DNA of 64,000 nucleotides, taken from Muricauda sp. SCSIO 65647. GTDB taxonomy: Bacteria > Bacteroidota > Bacteroidia > Flavobacteriales > Flavobacteriaceae. The stretch's first letter is position 1. Each line of letters begins with the position of its first letter. This document shows positions 37,522 through 44,945 of this stretch, in pieces. The position numbers were made by a program, and so were the translations under genes. Below the pieces are notes generated by a model. The model was not told the origin of the DNA. It was given only the letters and a program-made list of their open reading frames with translations, and made no database searches. The stretch covers positions 124,001-188,000 of the forward strand of contig NZ_CP091037.1 of the NCBI RefSeq assembly GCF_021534965.1, given 5' to 3'.

Positions 37522-38207
37522 TAGGTTACTACGGGTTCGTTTGACAAAATCTTTCCGCCCTTGAGCCGTAAGATGCGCCCTGTTCGTTGGGCCAACTCCA
37601 CATCGTGGGTCACGATGACCAAGGTGGTGCCCGCTTCTTGGTTCAGATCGAAGAGTAGTTGCACGACTTTATCCCCTGTTTCCTCATCTAGGTTACCGGT
37701 AGGTTCATCTGCAAACAAAATGGAGGGACGGTTTGAAAAGGCCCGCGCCAATGCCACCCGTTGTTGCTCACCGCCCGACAATTGGGAAGGGTAATGATGA
37801 AAGCGGTCTTTTAGCCCTACCTTGTCCAACAGGTCGATCCCTATCTTTTGAGGATTTTTGACACCCTGTAATTCTAGGGGTACCACAACATTTTCCAAAG
37901 CTGTTAGGGTCGGTAACAATTGAAAGTTCTGAAAGATGAAACCCACTTCTTGGTTACGGAGCAAGGCAAGTTCATCTTCGTTCAACATGTTCAATTTGGC
38001 ACCACAAAGTTCGACCGTACCGGAATCAGGTCTGTCCAACCCGGCACAAAGCCCCAGAAGCGTGGTCTTGCCGCTTCCTGAAGGGCCTACTATGGCAAAG
38101 GTCTCGCCCGACTCAATTGAAAAGGTGATGTCTTCGAGTACGGTAAGTTTTCTAGAACCACTGGTATATGTTTTTCCAAGATGGGCGACGTTTAATATCT
38201 TTGACAT
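37521..38207 (-). CDS. ybbA: ABC transporter ATP-binding protein, YbbA type
   Basis: A 228-residue ATPase of the LolD/MacB/YbbA group. It shows Walker A GPSGSGKTTLL, the Q-loop in VGFIFQNFQLLPT, signature LSGGEQQRVALARAF, Walker B ILFADEPTGNLD and the H-loop VIVTHD. It is translationally coupled to the downstream permease through a one-base overlap. The divergent gene encodes a TesA-like esterase, the same gene trio as E. coli tesA-ybbA-ybbP, which supports the YbbA assignment. Confidence 0.92.
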   Translation of the reverse strand: MSKILNVAHLGKTYTSGSRKLTVLEDITFSIESGETFAIVGPSGSGKTTLLGLCAGLDRPDSGTVELCGAKLNMLNEDELALLRNQEVGFIFQNFQLLPTLTALENVVVPLELQGVKNPQKIGIDLLDKVGLKDRFHHYPSQLSGGEQQRVALARAFSNRPSILFADEPTGNLDEETGDKVVQLLFDLNQEAGTTLVIVTHDVELAQRTGRILRLKGGKILSNEPVVT

Positions 38208-38272
38208 GAATGCCTTGGTTTCCGTTGGGTTAAAGCGGAAAAATAGGCAAATGATTTTGATTTTTTACGCCC

Positions 38273-38971
38273 ATGAACCCAAAGACACTCTTAAAGTTTC
38301 GTTATTTTTTGCTGTTCATCTTTCTGCTGGCCTGTAAGGATGCCCCAAAGAATGAATCTGAGGCCACCACAGCACAAGAGACCGAAGAAACCTCCAATGC
38401 CAATGAGGAAAAATCAAACAAAACCATTCTTTTTTTTGGCGACAGCCTTACCGCAGGTTATGGTCTAAAGACAGAGGAAGCCTTCCCAGCCCTCATTCAA
38501 GACCGGCTTGATTCGCTTGGCCTAGAGTACACCGTCATCAATTCAGGGGTCAGTGGCGAGACCACTTCTGGTGGACTCAACCGCTTAGATTGGGTACTCA
38601 GGCAAGAGGTAGCTATTTTTGTACTCGAACTGGGCGCGAACGATGGTCTACGTGGCGTACCGCTAGCCGAAACGCGAAAGAACCTGCAAGAAATCATCAA
38701 TGCGGTCAAGGCAAAAAGTTCAGATACCCAAATAGTTTTGGCAGGCATGCAGATACCGCCCAACATGGGACCGGAGTACACCACGGAATTTCGCACTATT
38801 TTCCCTGAATTGGCAGCGCAGAACGATATTCCGTTGATTCCTTTCTTGTTAGAGGGTGTGGCTGGCATTCGTGAATTGAATCTGGAAGATGGCATACACC
38901 CCACGGCCGAGGGACACAAAATCGTTAGGGAGAATGTTTGGAAGGTTCTAGAACCTGTCTTGGTAAAATGA
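38273..38971 (+). CDS. tesA: SGNH/GDSL arylesterase, TesA-like lipoprotein
   Basis: A 232-residue lipoprotein (signal ending FLLAC) with a Glu/Thr-rich linker and an SGNH hydrolase domain. Block I is FFGDSLTAG with nucleophile Ser58, block III is ELGANDGLRG, and block V is EDGIHP with Asp206 and His209. E. coli TesA is a periplasmic lysophospholipase/thioesterase. It is divergent from ybbA with a 65-base shared spacer, so this esterase and the ABC system may process the same lipid substrate. The stop overlaps the next start (ATGA). Confidence 0.9.
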   Translation: MNPKTLLKFRYFLLFIFLLACKDAPKNESEATTAQETEETSNANEEKSNKTILFFGDSLTAGYGLKTEEAFPALIQDRLDSLGLEYTVINSGVSGETTSGGLNRLDWVLRQEVAIFVLELGANDGLRGVPLAETRKNLQEIINAVKAKSSDTQIVLAGMQIPPNMGPEYTTEFRTIFPELAAQNDIPLIPFLLEGVAGIRELNLEDGIHPTAEGHKIVRENVWKVLEPVLVK

Positions 38972-39369
38972 AAACGGTACATAAAGACATTATAGCTTAC
39001 AACGATACCCAATCTGCTGCCGATAAAGCCATTTGTCGTGTTTTGGCCCATGAAATCACACAACACTTACCGAATGCAGAAAACAAAATATGGCACAGGC
39101 ATCCGGTTTGGTTCTTGGATGGAAACCCTATTGTAGGATATAGCAAACAGAAGAAAGGCTTACGGCTCATGTTTTGGAGCGGAGCTGGTTTTGAGGAAGA
39201 AGATTTGAACGTTAAGGGCAAAAAATTCAAGGATGCCTCTATCTTCTACAACGCCGTGTCTGAAATCGATGTGGCCAAATTACAGTATTGGCTCGAAAAA
39301 TCGAGAAGCATTCAATGGGATTATAAAAACATCGTCAAACGCAAAGGTGTACTTGAAAGATTGAAATAG
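38968..39369 (+). CDS. DUF1801 family protein
   Basis: A 133-residue small cytoplasmic protein. The pattern AICRVLAHEITQHLP, KIWHRHPVWFLDGNPIVGY and GLRLMFWSGAGFEEEDL is that of DUF1801 (YdhG-like). The ATG overlaps the TGA of the esterase gene, so they are translationally coupled. The function is unknown. An in-frame extension upstream overlaps the esterase and was not used. Confidence 0.85.
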   Translation: MKTVHKDIIAYNDTQSAADKAICRVLAHEITQHLPNAENKIWHRHPVWFLDGNPIVGYSKQKKGLRLMFWSGAGFEEEDLNVKGKKFKDASIFYNAVSEIDVAKLQYWLEKSRSIQWDYKNIVKRKGVLERLK

Positions 39370-39382
39370 TCGTAAGTCGTAA
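39369..39382. repeat. Tandem heptamer (GTCGTAA)2
   Basis: Two perfect copies of GTCGTAA begin at the last base of the DUF1801 stop codon and end right before the orphan ATG at 39383. It is the same class of 7-bp tandem as (GTTTAGA)3 at 25856. Confidence 0.6.
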
Positions 39383-39392
39383 ATGTTAAAAC

Positions 39393-39962
39393 CTGAAAAA
39401 TCTCCCTAAAAATACCGCCCTGTTGCTTATCGACATCCAAAAAGGATTGGATGAGCACGATTTTTATGGCGGTAACCGTAACAATCCACAAGCCGAAGAA
39501 AATGCGGCCAAAATCTTAAGGTATTGGCGCAAAAGGGGCCAGCCTATTTTTCATGTACGCCATAGTTCGCAAAACCCAAGATCACCCTTGCATGCCTCAA
39601 AATCGGGCTTTGACATCAAAGAAGAAGTAAAACCGCTTGAGAACGAACCCCTTTTCACCAAAAATGTCAACAGTGCCTTTATTGGTACGGACCTAGAAGA
39701 TGTTCTGAAAGATAATGGTATCAACAATATTGTAATGGTGGGCCTGACCACCAACCATTGCATTTCGACCAGTGTGCGAATGGCGGCAAATCTGGGTTTT
39801 GAGACCGTGCTGGTATCCGATGCCTGTGCGGCCTTTGACCAAATGGGCATAAACGGTAAACCATTCGATGCAGAGCTTATTCACCAAACCGCCTTGGCCA
39901 GTCTAAAAGATGAGTTTGCACAAATTCTGTCCACCGCAAAACTGTTGGAAAAAATGCATTAA
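39393..39962 (+). CDS. Cysteine hydrolase (isochorismatase family), start uncertain
   Basis: About 189 residues of the isochorismatase-like fold. The catalytic Asp is in ALLLIDIQKG, the Lys in PLFTKNVNSAF and the Cys in GLTTNHCISTSVR, so the triad is intact. It probably hydrolyses an amide such as nicotinamide or a related compound; which one is unknown. Homologues begin only a few residues before this first strand, but no ATG, GTG or TTG lies in that place. CTG at 39393 is taken as start here. An ATG at 39383 is in another frame and reads into a stop after eight codons. Confidence 0.75.
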   Translation: MKNLPKNTALLLIDIQKGLDEHDFYGGNRNNPQAEENAAKILRYWRKRGQPIFHVRHSSQNPRSPLHASKSGFDIKEEVKPLENEPLFTKNVNSAFIGTDLEDVLKDNGINNIVMVGLTTNHCISTSVRMAANLGFETVLVSDACAAFDQMGINGKPFDAELIHQTALASLKDEFAQILSTAKLLEKMH

Positions 39963-39991
39963 AAAACCGCGCAATCTCTACAATTGCGCGG
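39961..39991 (-). terminator. Rho-independent terminator of the OmpW-family gene
   Basis: A 9-bp stem (CCGCGCAAT with ATTGCGCGG, 7-base loop) has a run of six A on its left, which reads as a T-run for leftward transcription. It lies 24 bases past the OmpW-family stop and may also block the convergent cysteine hydrolase transcript. Confidence 0.85.
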
Positions 39992-40015
39992 CCAATCAAT
40001 ATTCAAAAAACATCC

Positions 40016-40666
40016 CTACAATTTCACACCAACACCAACACCAAATATCCAGGGATTAATATCTACATCGGCTACTACGGTCGCCCCTAAAGCTGTGGTA
40101 GCGTTGACCGTCGCATCTGTATTCAAAAACAATTTCTTGACATCGAAGTTCAAGAACCACTTGTCGTTCAACATATAATCGAATCCGCCTTGCAGGGCAA
40201 ACCCGACCGTTGTATCATAATCGACATCATCGGCCACTGGCCCCTCATCCACTCCATAGAATAAGGTCAAATTGGGTCCTGCTCCCAAATAAGGAACAAA
40301 ATCACCTCCGGTAAAGTGATATTGCGCGGTCAAGGTGGGTGGCAGTAGCCATACATGCCCCAAATCGATATCGCCAGCAGCTGTACCTACGGCTTCAACA
40401 TCATGTTTAGCCGTCGCCAAAATCAGCTCCAATGACCAATTTTCATTAAAAAAATAGGTAATATCAAATTCTGGAACCACTGCTGTTGAAATGGAAACAT
40501 CTCCTCCTATTGCCTCTATATCTGCGCTTTCATCAGGGGTTACTACTATACCTCTTAACCTGAACTGCCATTTTGAATCATCATTGCCGTCTGGTGCCGT
40601 CTGGGAAATGCCTAGGCCGGAAAGGCAAAACATTGCCACGAATAAAGAAATTGCGGTTTTTTTCAT
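40016..40666 (-). CDS. OmpW family outer membrane protein
   Basis: A 216-residue protein with a signal peptide ending near GISQ and an eight-strand beta-barrel pattern. OmpW hallmarks are WQFRLRGIVVTPDES, FFNENWSLELILATAKHD, LPPTLTAQYHF and FVPYLGAGPNLTLFYG, and it ends WIFGVGVGVKL. OmpW barrels pass small hydrophobic molecules. It is monocistronic with a strong terminator, divergent from the DUF547 gene, and the spacer carries a palindrome at 40751. Confidence 0.9.
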   Translation of the reverse strand: MKKTAISLFVAMFCLSGLGISQTAPDGNDDSKWQFRLRGIVVTPDESADIEAIGGDVSISTAVVPEFDITYFFNENWSLELILATAKHDVEAVGTAAGDIDLGHVWLLPPTLTAQYHFTGGDFVPYLGAGPNLTLFYGVDEGPVADDVDYDTTVGFALQGGFDYMLNDKWFLNFDVKKLFLNTDATVNATTALGATVVADVDINPWIFGVGVGVKL

Positions 40667-40750
40667 CTTTTTCTTTTTAAAAATTCACGCAAAATTATTG
40701 GCAACTCTTTCAACAGAATATGATGAATGTCATTGTTCAAAAAATAATCA

Positions 40751-40763
40751 GTGTGAATCACAC
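40751..40763. promoter_or_regulatory. Palindrome GTGTGA-A-TCACAC upstream of the OmpW gene
   Basis: A perfect inverted repeat with 6-bp arms around one base lies in the 232-bp spacer between divergent ompW-family and DUF547 genes. The half-site resembles the CRP/FNR-family TGTGA core, but the arms are 1 base apart rather than 6. The rest of the spacer (40667-40898) shows no other gene. Confidence 0.35.
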
Positions 40764-40898
40764 CCAGAAATGAAATTCTTTCCATCTGCTCAAGCCAAAG
40801 CAAAAAAGGTGACAGTTTTGGTGAAAGTAATCCAAACAGTATTCGACCAAGCATCAGATCGAGATGGATCAAGTGGGTCTAAATGCAAGGTAATTATC

Positions 40899-41687
40899 AT
40901 GAAAACAAAGTTGATCGTAATACTATTTATGACCGCCCTAAGTTGTTGTAAGGTAAAAAAGGTAGATTTTCAAGGGGTGCGCACGGCCACTACAGACTTC
41001 AACCGATTATCAGAAGATTTTTTACAATACACCATAGATGGCAAGAATACCAAGACCTTTCAAGAACAGTTGGCCAACACCACTGTCGATGAATTGGCGA
41101 ATGCGCTGACCACCGACGAACAACGGTATGCCTTTTGGGTCAATATCTATAACGCCTACATTCTTGTTGTTTTGTCTGAAAATCCTGAATTCTATGAAGA
41201 CAAGGGTGCCTTTTTCGGCAATGAGCAATTGAACATCGCCGGTGAAATGGTTTCTTTTGAGAAAATCGAACACGGCATCCTTCGAAAATCACAGTGGTCA
41301 AATGGTCTGGGCTACGTTCGTAAATGGTTCCCTGATCGGCTCGAGCGAAAATTACGGGTTGAAAAGCGTGATTATCGCATCCATTTTGCCTTGAACTGTG
41401 GGGCAAAAGATTGTCCACCGGTAGCCATTTATAACCCAGATAGAATCAAAGAACAGTTTGAAGTGGGCACAAGAACTTATTTAGCGCGCACGTCGAGTTA
41501 TGATAAAAAGACGAGTACTGTAAAAGTGACATCACTCTTCAGTTGGTTTCGAGGCGATTTTGGTGGCAAGAGCGGCATCAAAAACATATTGAAAGACCAT
41601 GGTATCATACCCGATACAAAGGGTGTGGATATAGAATTCAAAAACTACGATTGGACCTTGGACCTAGACAACTTCGTTGTCTTTTAA
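40899..41687 (+). CDS. DUF547 domain lipoprotein
   Basis: A 262-residue lipoprotein (signal ending ALSCC). The DUF547 blocks YAFWVNIYNAYILVVLSENP and HFALNCGAKDCPPVAIYNP are present, with three Cys/His positions in the latter. The domain is thought to be papain/transglutaminase-like, but its activity is unproven. The frame stays open well upstream, yet the region before 40899 lacks any protein-like pattern, while the chosen Met leads directly into a lipoprotein signal. Confidence 0.85.
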   Translation: MKTKLIVILFMTALSCCKVKKVDFQGVRTATTDFNRLSEDFLQYTIDGKNTKTFQEQLANTTVDELANALTTDEQRYAFWVNIYNAYILVVLSENPEFYEDKGAFFGNEQLNIAGEMVSFEKIEHGILRKSQWSNGLGYVRKWFPDRLERKLRVEKRDYRIHFALNCGAKDCPPVAIYNPDRIKEQFEVGTRTYLARTSSYDKKTSTVKVTSLFSWFRGDFGGKSGIKNILKDHGIIPDTKGVDIEFKNYDWTLDLDNFVVF

Positions 41688-41776
41688 CATTACCGTTACG
41701 CTTTGGTCAATTCAAATGAAAACTGACCATATCTCACATAATTTCATTTTCTTTGGAGTTGCAAACCCATGTCACC

Positions 41777-43006
41777 ATGAATCCATCAGCTTCAGGTTGG
41801 ATTAAAAAGTTCGGCCATTTGGTTCAAGACGCATCCGTTGGTTTCGACAATTATGATGCACTGTACCAACAACTTAGAGACAATGGGTTTGTCTATGGCA
41901 TACATCTTTATTACCCTGCTTTTGTAAAACCAGAACATGCCCTTTCAGAAGACGAAGTCGCCAAAGTAAATTTGCTGACCGCATTGTATTTTGTGCATAA
42001 GTTTCAAAAGGGTGGCTATGATTTTGATGGGTTTGTAAACATAGTCTTCAATTACTACCAAGAGCTTGATGTAGGAAAGATTTCGTTTCTGAACAAAATC
42101 TTGACCGGATCAAAGACCGATTCACAGTTAGAAAAACTGATTGATTCAAGAATATATCTGGGCGATAACGTTATCAACAGAACATTCGGCAATAGCATCA
42201 CCAACTCTTTATTGTTTGTTGATGTGCTCATTTTCAAATACTACCTCGAAGGTGGCAAAGACGTATTAGAGCATGCCAGACTATTGGAATATGTGACCAT
42301 CAATATTGCCTTTCATGCCCTCAGTTCAAAAGATGCCGGTAAGAACGATGAAAAACTTGTACAGGTTTTGGCCTCATCATTGACCTATGCGAACCAAAAG
42401 CAAAACCAGTTTGACGGCTCATATCGTGAGGTGCTACAAGATAATTTTTCACAATTTGAAAAAGACTATTTGCTCGATATTGCCTGCCTTACGGTTTGGG
42501 AAGACCAATCACTTGAGTTTCTCGAGTCGGAATTTATTTATGGAATTGGAAAAGATCTAGGAAAAAGCAGGGCCAAAATCGAGAAGGCGATAAATAATGT
42601 CAAGGTGTTTTTTGAAAAGAACTTTGAAAAAATTCCTTATCTGAAAGACAGGAACCTTGCTTTTCAGTTTTATGAAGGTATGTCAAAAAATGTAAGCAAG
42701 CTCATTTTAAGAAACAGCAAACGACTCAAAAAAGAGTTGATGGAAAGCAAGGAATTGATGGCCCTTTTATCAAAATCCACAATCAGGGAATTAAGTCCTG
42801 AAGAGAAAAAAAGGGTACAACATCAACTTGTTGACATCTTCAAGAGCATTCCCTCATTGGCCATTTTCATGCTACCGGGCGGTGCTATTTTATTACCGAT
42901 TTTTATTAAATTGATACCTACCTTATTGCCCTCGGCTTTTGATGACAACCGAGTAGAGAAAAAAGCTGATTTTAACAAAAAAGACAACTATAAGAAAAAT
43001 TTATAG
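41777..43006 (+). CDS. LETM1-related protein
   Basis: A 409-residue protein beginning MNPSASGWIKKFG. Most of it is alpha-helical. The C-terminal part has LSPEEKKRVQHQLVDIFKS followed by one hydrophobic hairpin (PSLAIFMLPGGAILLPIFIK and LIPTLLPSAF), which is the pattern of the LETM1 domain. Flavobacterial proteins of this type are annotated as LETM1-related and biofilm-associated; the role is inferred from memory of the family. An upstream TTG at 41753 is a less likely start. It is transcribed alone and convergent with the LytTR regulator. Confidence 0.7.
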   Translation: MNPSASGWIKKFGHLVQDASVGFDNYDALYQQLRDNGFVYGIHLYYPAFVKPEHALSEDEVAKVNLLTALYFVHKFQKGGYDFDGFVNIVFNYYQELDVGKISFLNKILTGSKTDSQLEKLIDSRIYLGDNVINRTFGNSITNSLLFVDVLIFKYYLEGGKDVLEHARLLEYVTINIAFHALSSKDAGKNDEKLVQVLASSLTYANQKQNQFDGSYREVLQDNFSQFEKDYLLDIACLTVWEDQSLEFLESEFIYGIGKDLGKSRAKIEKAINNVKVFFEKNFEKIPYLKDRNLAFQFYEGMSKNVSKLILRNSKRLKKELMESKELMALLSKSTIRELSPEEKKRVQHQLVDIFKSIPSLAIFMLPGGAILLPIFIKLIPTLLPSAFDDNRVEKKADFNKKDNYKKNL

Positions 43007-43045
43007 TTACTATCAACTATTTATTTTTCAGTATTTTAAATGACG

Positions 43046-43801
43046 TTATTCTAACCATAACTTAAAGTCTTTGACACGTTCTCTACTTACGATGATTTCT
43101 TGCTCATCAAAGCGGTTCAGCTTGATTTTTAGTCTTGAATTCGTGTAAGAGATAATGTCTTTGATATGGTTGATATTGACATAAAATTTGCGGCTGACCC
43201 GAAAGAACATTTCGGGCGACAGTTCATTTTCTAAATTTTCCAAAGTGGTATCGAGCAAGTAATTTCTTCCATCGATGGTCGCAGCATAGGTACCTTTGTT
43301 CTCACTATAAAAAGACTCGACCTCATCAGCATTGATGATTTTGATATGCTGCCCTACCCTTGCCGTAAATCTTTTTTTGTATTCGCGCTCAATCGGATTG
43401 GTCAATAACTTTTTGATGTCATCAAAATCGACCGATAGCTGATTGGTGCCTGATTTTAATTCACGGTATTTTTTAATGGCCTGTTCCAAATCTTCCTCAT
43501 CGATGGGTTTCAACAAATAGTCGATACTGTTCAATTTGAATGCCTGCAACGCATATTCGTCATAGGCCGTTGTGAAGATAATGGCGCTCTTTACCGAAAC
43601 GGCGTCAAAAATCTCAAATGAAAGTCCATCTGAAAGTTGGATATCCAAAAAAATGAGGTCAGGGTGCCCGTTGTTATGAAACCATTCAATTGATTCACCA
43701 ACCGAATGCAACATGGTCGAAACCTCTACATTCAATTCTTCCAATAGCCTGCCCAATCTTCGGGCAGCAGGTTTTTCATCTTCTATGATTATGACTTTCA
43801 T
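43046..43801 (-). CDS. LytTR family response regulator
   Basis: A 251-residue regulator with a receiver domain (1-120; acidic pocket in IIIEDEKPAARRL, phospho-Asp in DLIFLDIQLSDG, Lys in LLKPIDEEDL) and a C-terminal LytTR DNA-binding domain (~145-250; FTARVGQHIKIINADEVE and NRFDEQEIIVSRERVKDFK). It is the last gene of the leftward operon containing the 2TM proteins and the sensor kinase at 44946, which is its likely partner. Confidence 0.93.
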   Translation of the reverse strand: MKVIIIEDEKPAARRLGRLLEELNVEVSTMLHSVGESIEWFHNNGHPDLIFLDIQLSDGLSFEIFDAVSVKSAIIFTTAYDEYALQAFKLNSIDYLLKPIDEEDLEQAIKKYRELKSGTNQLSVDFDDIKKLLTNPIEREYKKRFTARVGQHIKIINADEVESFYSENKGTYAATIDGRNYLLDTTLENLENELSPEMFFRVSRKFYVNINHIKDIISYTNSRLKIKLNRFDEQEIIVSRERVKDFKLWLE

Positions 43802-43878
43802 GTACCAAATTTACTTTAATAACTTCTCGCTTACGACTTGTATTGATCCATAACGTTTTTGATCTACCCATTCATGGT

Positions 43879-44196
43879 CTACAGATAACGTTGTGAATCT
43901 TTCTCATCTTCCTCCATATATTTTTGAATCTGCCTTTGTTCCCATTTCTTACCAAAAAACGGATTGAAATGAAAGGTGTGTGCCGCATGAAAAGCCAACC
44001 CAACACCCCAAAACAAAAGGGTGTAAAAGTGACCCCATCGCCAAAAGTTGTCGCTGTGCAGGTAGATATTGACCAAGATGAACATGTTGACCACCAAATA
44101 AACGGCCAGATGGATGTAAAACCCCTTCAATTCATCGACCCTTTTCTTGGCCCTTACCCTTTTTTCTTCGTTTCGATAGTCCATGATCATCTCCAT
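43879..44196 (-). CDS. 2TM domain protein (third stand-alone copy)
   Basis: A 105-residue protein: a basic N-terminal helix (RAKKRVDELKGFYIHLAVY), two TM helices, and the conserved exit GLAFHAAHTFHFNPFFGKKW followed by an acidic tail. The annotated start overlaps the preceding gene by 10 bases; Met5 at 44184 would remove the overlap. The 2TM domain has no known function. It lies just upstream of the LytTR regulator in the same operon. Confidence 0.85.
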   Translation of the reverse strand: MEMIMDYRNEEKRVRAKKRVDELKGFYIHLAVYLVVNMFILVNIYLHSDNFWRWGHFYTLLFWGVGLAFHAAHTFHFNPFFGKKWEQRQIQKYMEEDEKDSQRYL

Positions 44197-44516
44197 TTTC
44201 TGGTTTTTTCATCTTCTTCCATAAACTCACGGATCTTGCGCTCTTCCCAGTCTTTCCCAAAAAAGGGATTCAATCTGAAGGTGTTGATGGCATGGAACAA
44301 TACTCCGATACCCCATCCGAAGGCTGCCCATAGAAACCACATATAGCGCCATTCATTGGTCAAATAATTGATCAGGCCCAATGCCGAGATGACCAAAATA
44401 TATGACCAAAGGTTGGCGTAGAATTTCTTCAATTCTTCAACTCTTTCTTTTGCTTTGATATACCTGCTCTCTTTATCTAATTGTTGCATGATTACAGATT
44501 TTGGTTGATTATACAA
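44187..44516 (-). CDS. 2TM domain protein (second stand-alone copy)
   Basis: A 109-residue protein with the domain pattern YIKAKERVEELKKFYANLWS, two TM helices, GWGIGVLFHAINTFRLNPFF and the acidic end REFMEEDEKTRKWR. It is 11 bases downstream of the first stand-alone copy and overlaps the start of the third. The close similarity of the copies points to local gene duplication. Confidence 0.88.
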   Translation of the reverse strand: MYNQPKSVIMQQLDKESRYIKAKERVEELKKFYANLWSYILVISALGLINYLTNEWRYMWFLWAAFGWGIGVLFHAINTFRLNPFFGKDWEERKIREFMEEDEKTRKWR

Positions 44517-44527
44517 TAAATATACTA

Positions 44528-44806
44528 CTAGCGTTCATCATTTTGCATGAACTCTTTAATTTTACGTTCTTCCCAATCTTTGCCAAGTATGGGGTTATAG
44601 CCGTATGCGTTCATCCAGTGGGCCACCAAACCGATGCCCCAACCGACGGCCGGGAACAGCACCCAGGCAAAACTTGTAGTTCTGTAGTTGATATATGCCA
44701 AAATTGGAATAATGATACAGTAACTGAACAGATTGGAATGAAAGCCCTTTATGGCTTCAACTTTTTCTTTTGCCTTTTGATACTTATAGACTTCTAAATT
44801 TTCCAT
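44528..44806 (-). CDS. 2TM domain protein (first stand-alone copy)
   Basis: A 92-residue protein that is almost only the domain: KYQKAKEKVEAIKGFHSNLF, two TM helices, GWGIGLVAHWMNAYGYNPI and the end FMQNDER. Its sequence is closest to the C-terminal tail of the sensor kinase at 44946-46289 (for example KAKEKVEAIKGF and NAYGYNP versus EAYGYNP), so it may derive from it. It follows the kinase after a 139-base gap that holds a short hairpin but no clear promoter. Confidence 0.88.
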   Translation of the reverse strand: MENLEVYKYQKAKEKVEAIKGFHSNLFSYCIIIPILAYINYRTTSFAWVLFPAVGWGIGLVAHWMNAYGYNPILGKDWEERKIKEFMQNDER

Positions 44807-44945
44807 TTTTAATACGTTAAATCGTTGCTAATCAATTACACCTCAAATATCATCAAGCCAGCTTGATAAATAAAAAAGAGGTTGCCGAGTTGTCACTTTT
44901 GAAGGATGGATTGTTTGGTGAGGGACAAGGGAACCATAGCTCTGT

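Noticed and set aside
40491-40898. In-frame upstream extension of the DUF547 protein
   Set aside because: It runs antisense into the OmpW-family gene and would bury the lipoprotein signal, so the Met at 40899 was used.
44852-44867. Hairpin ATCAAGC-CA-GCTTGAT in the gap after the 2TM kinase gene
   Set aside because: The A/T-run is on the wrong side for leftward termination and the arms are weak, so it was not called a terminator.
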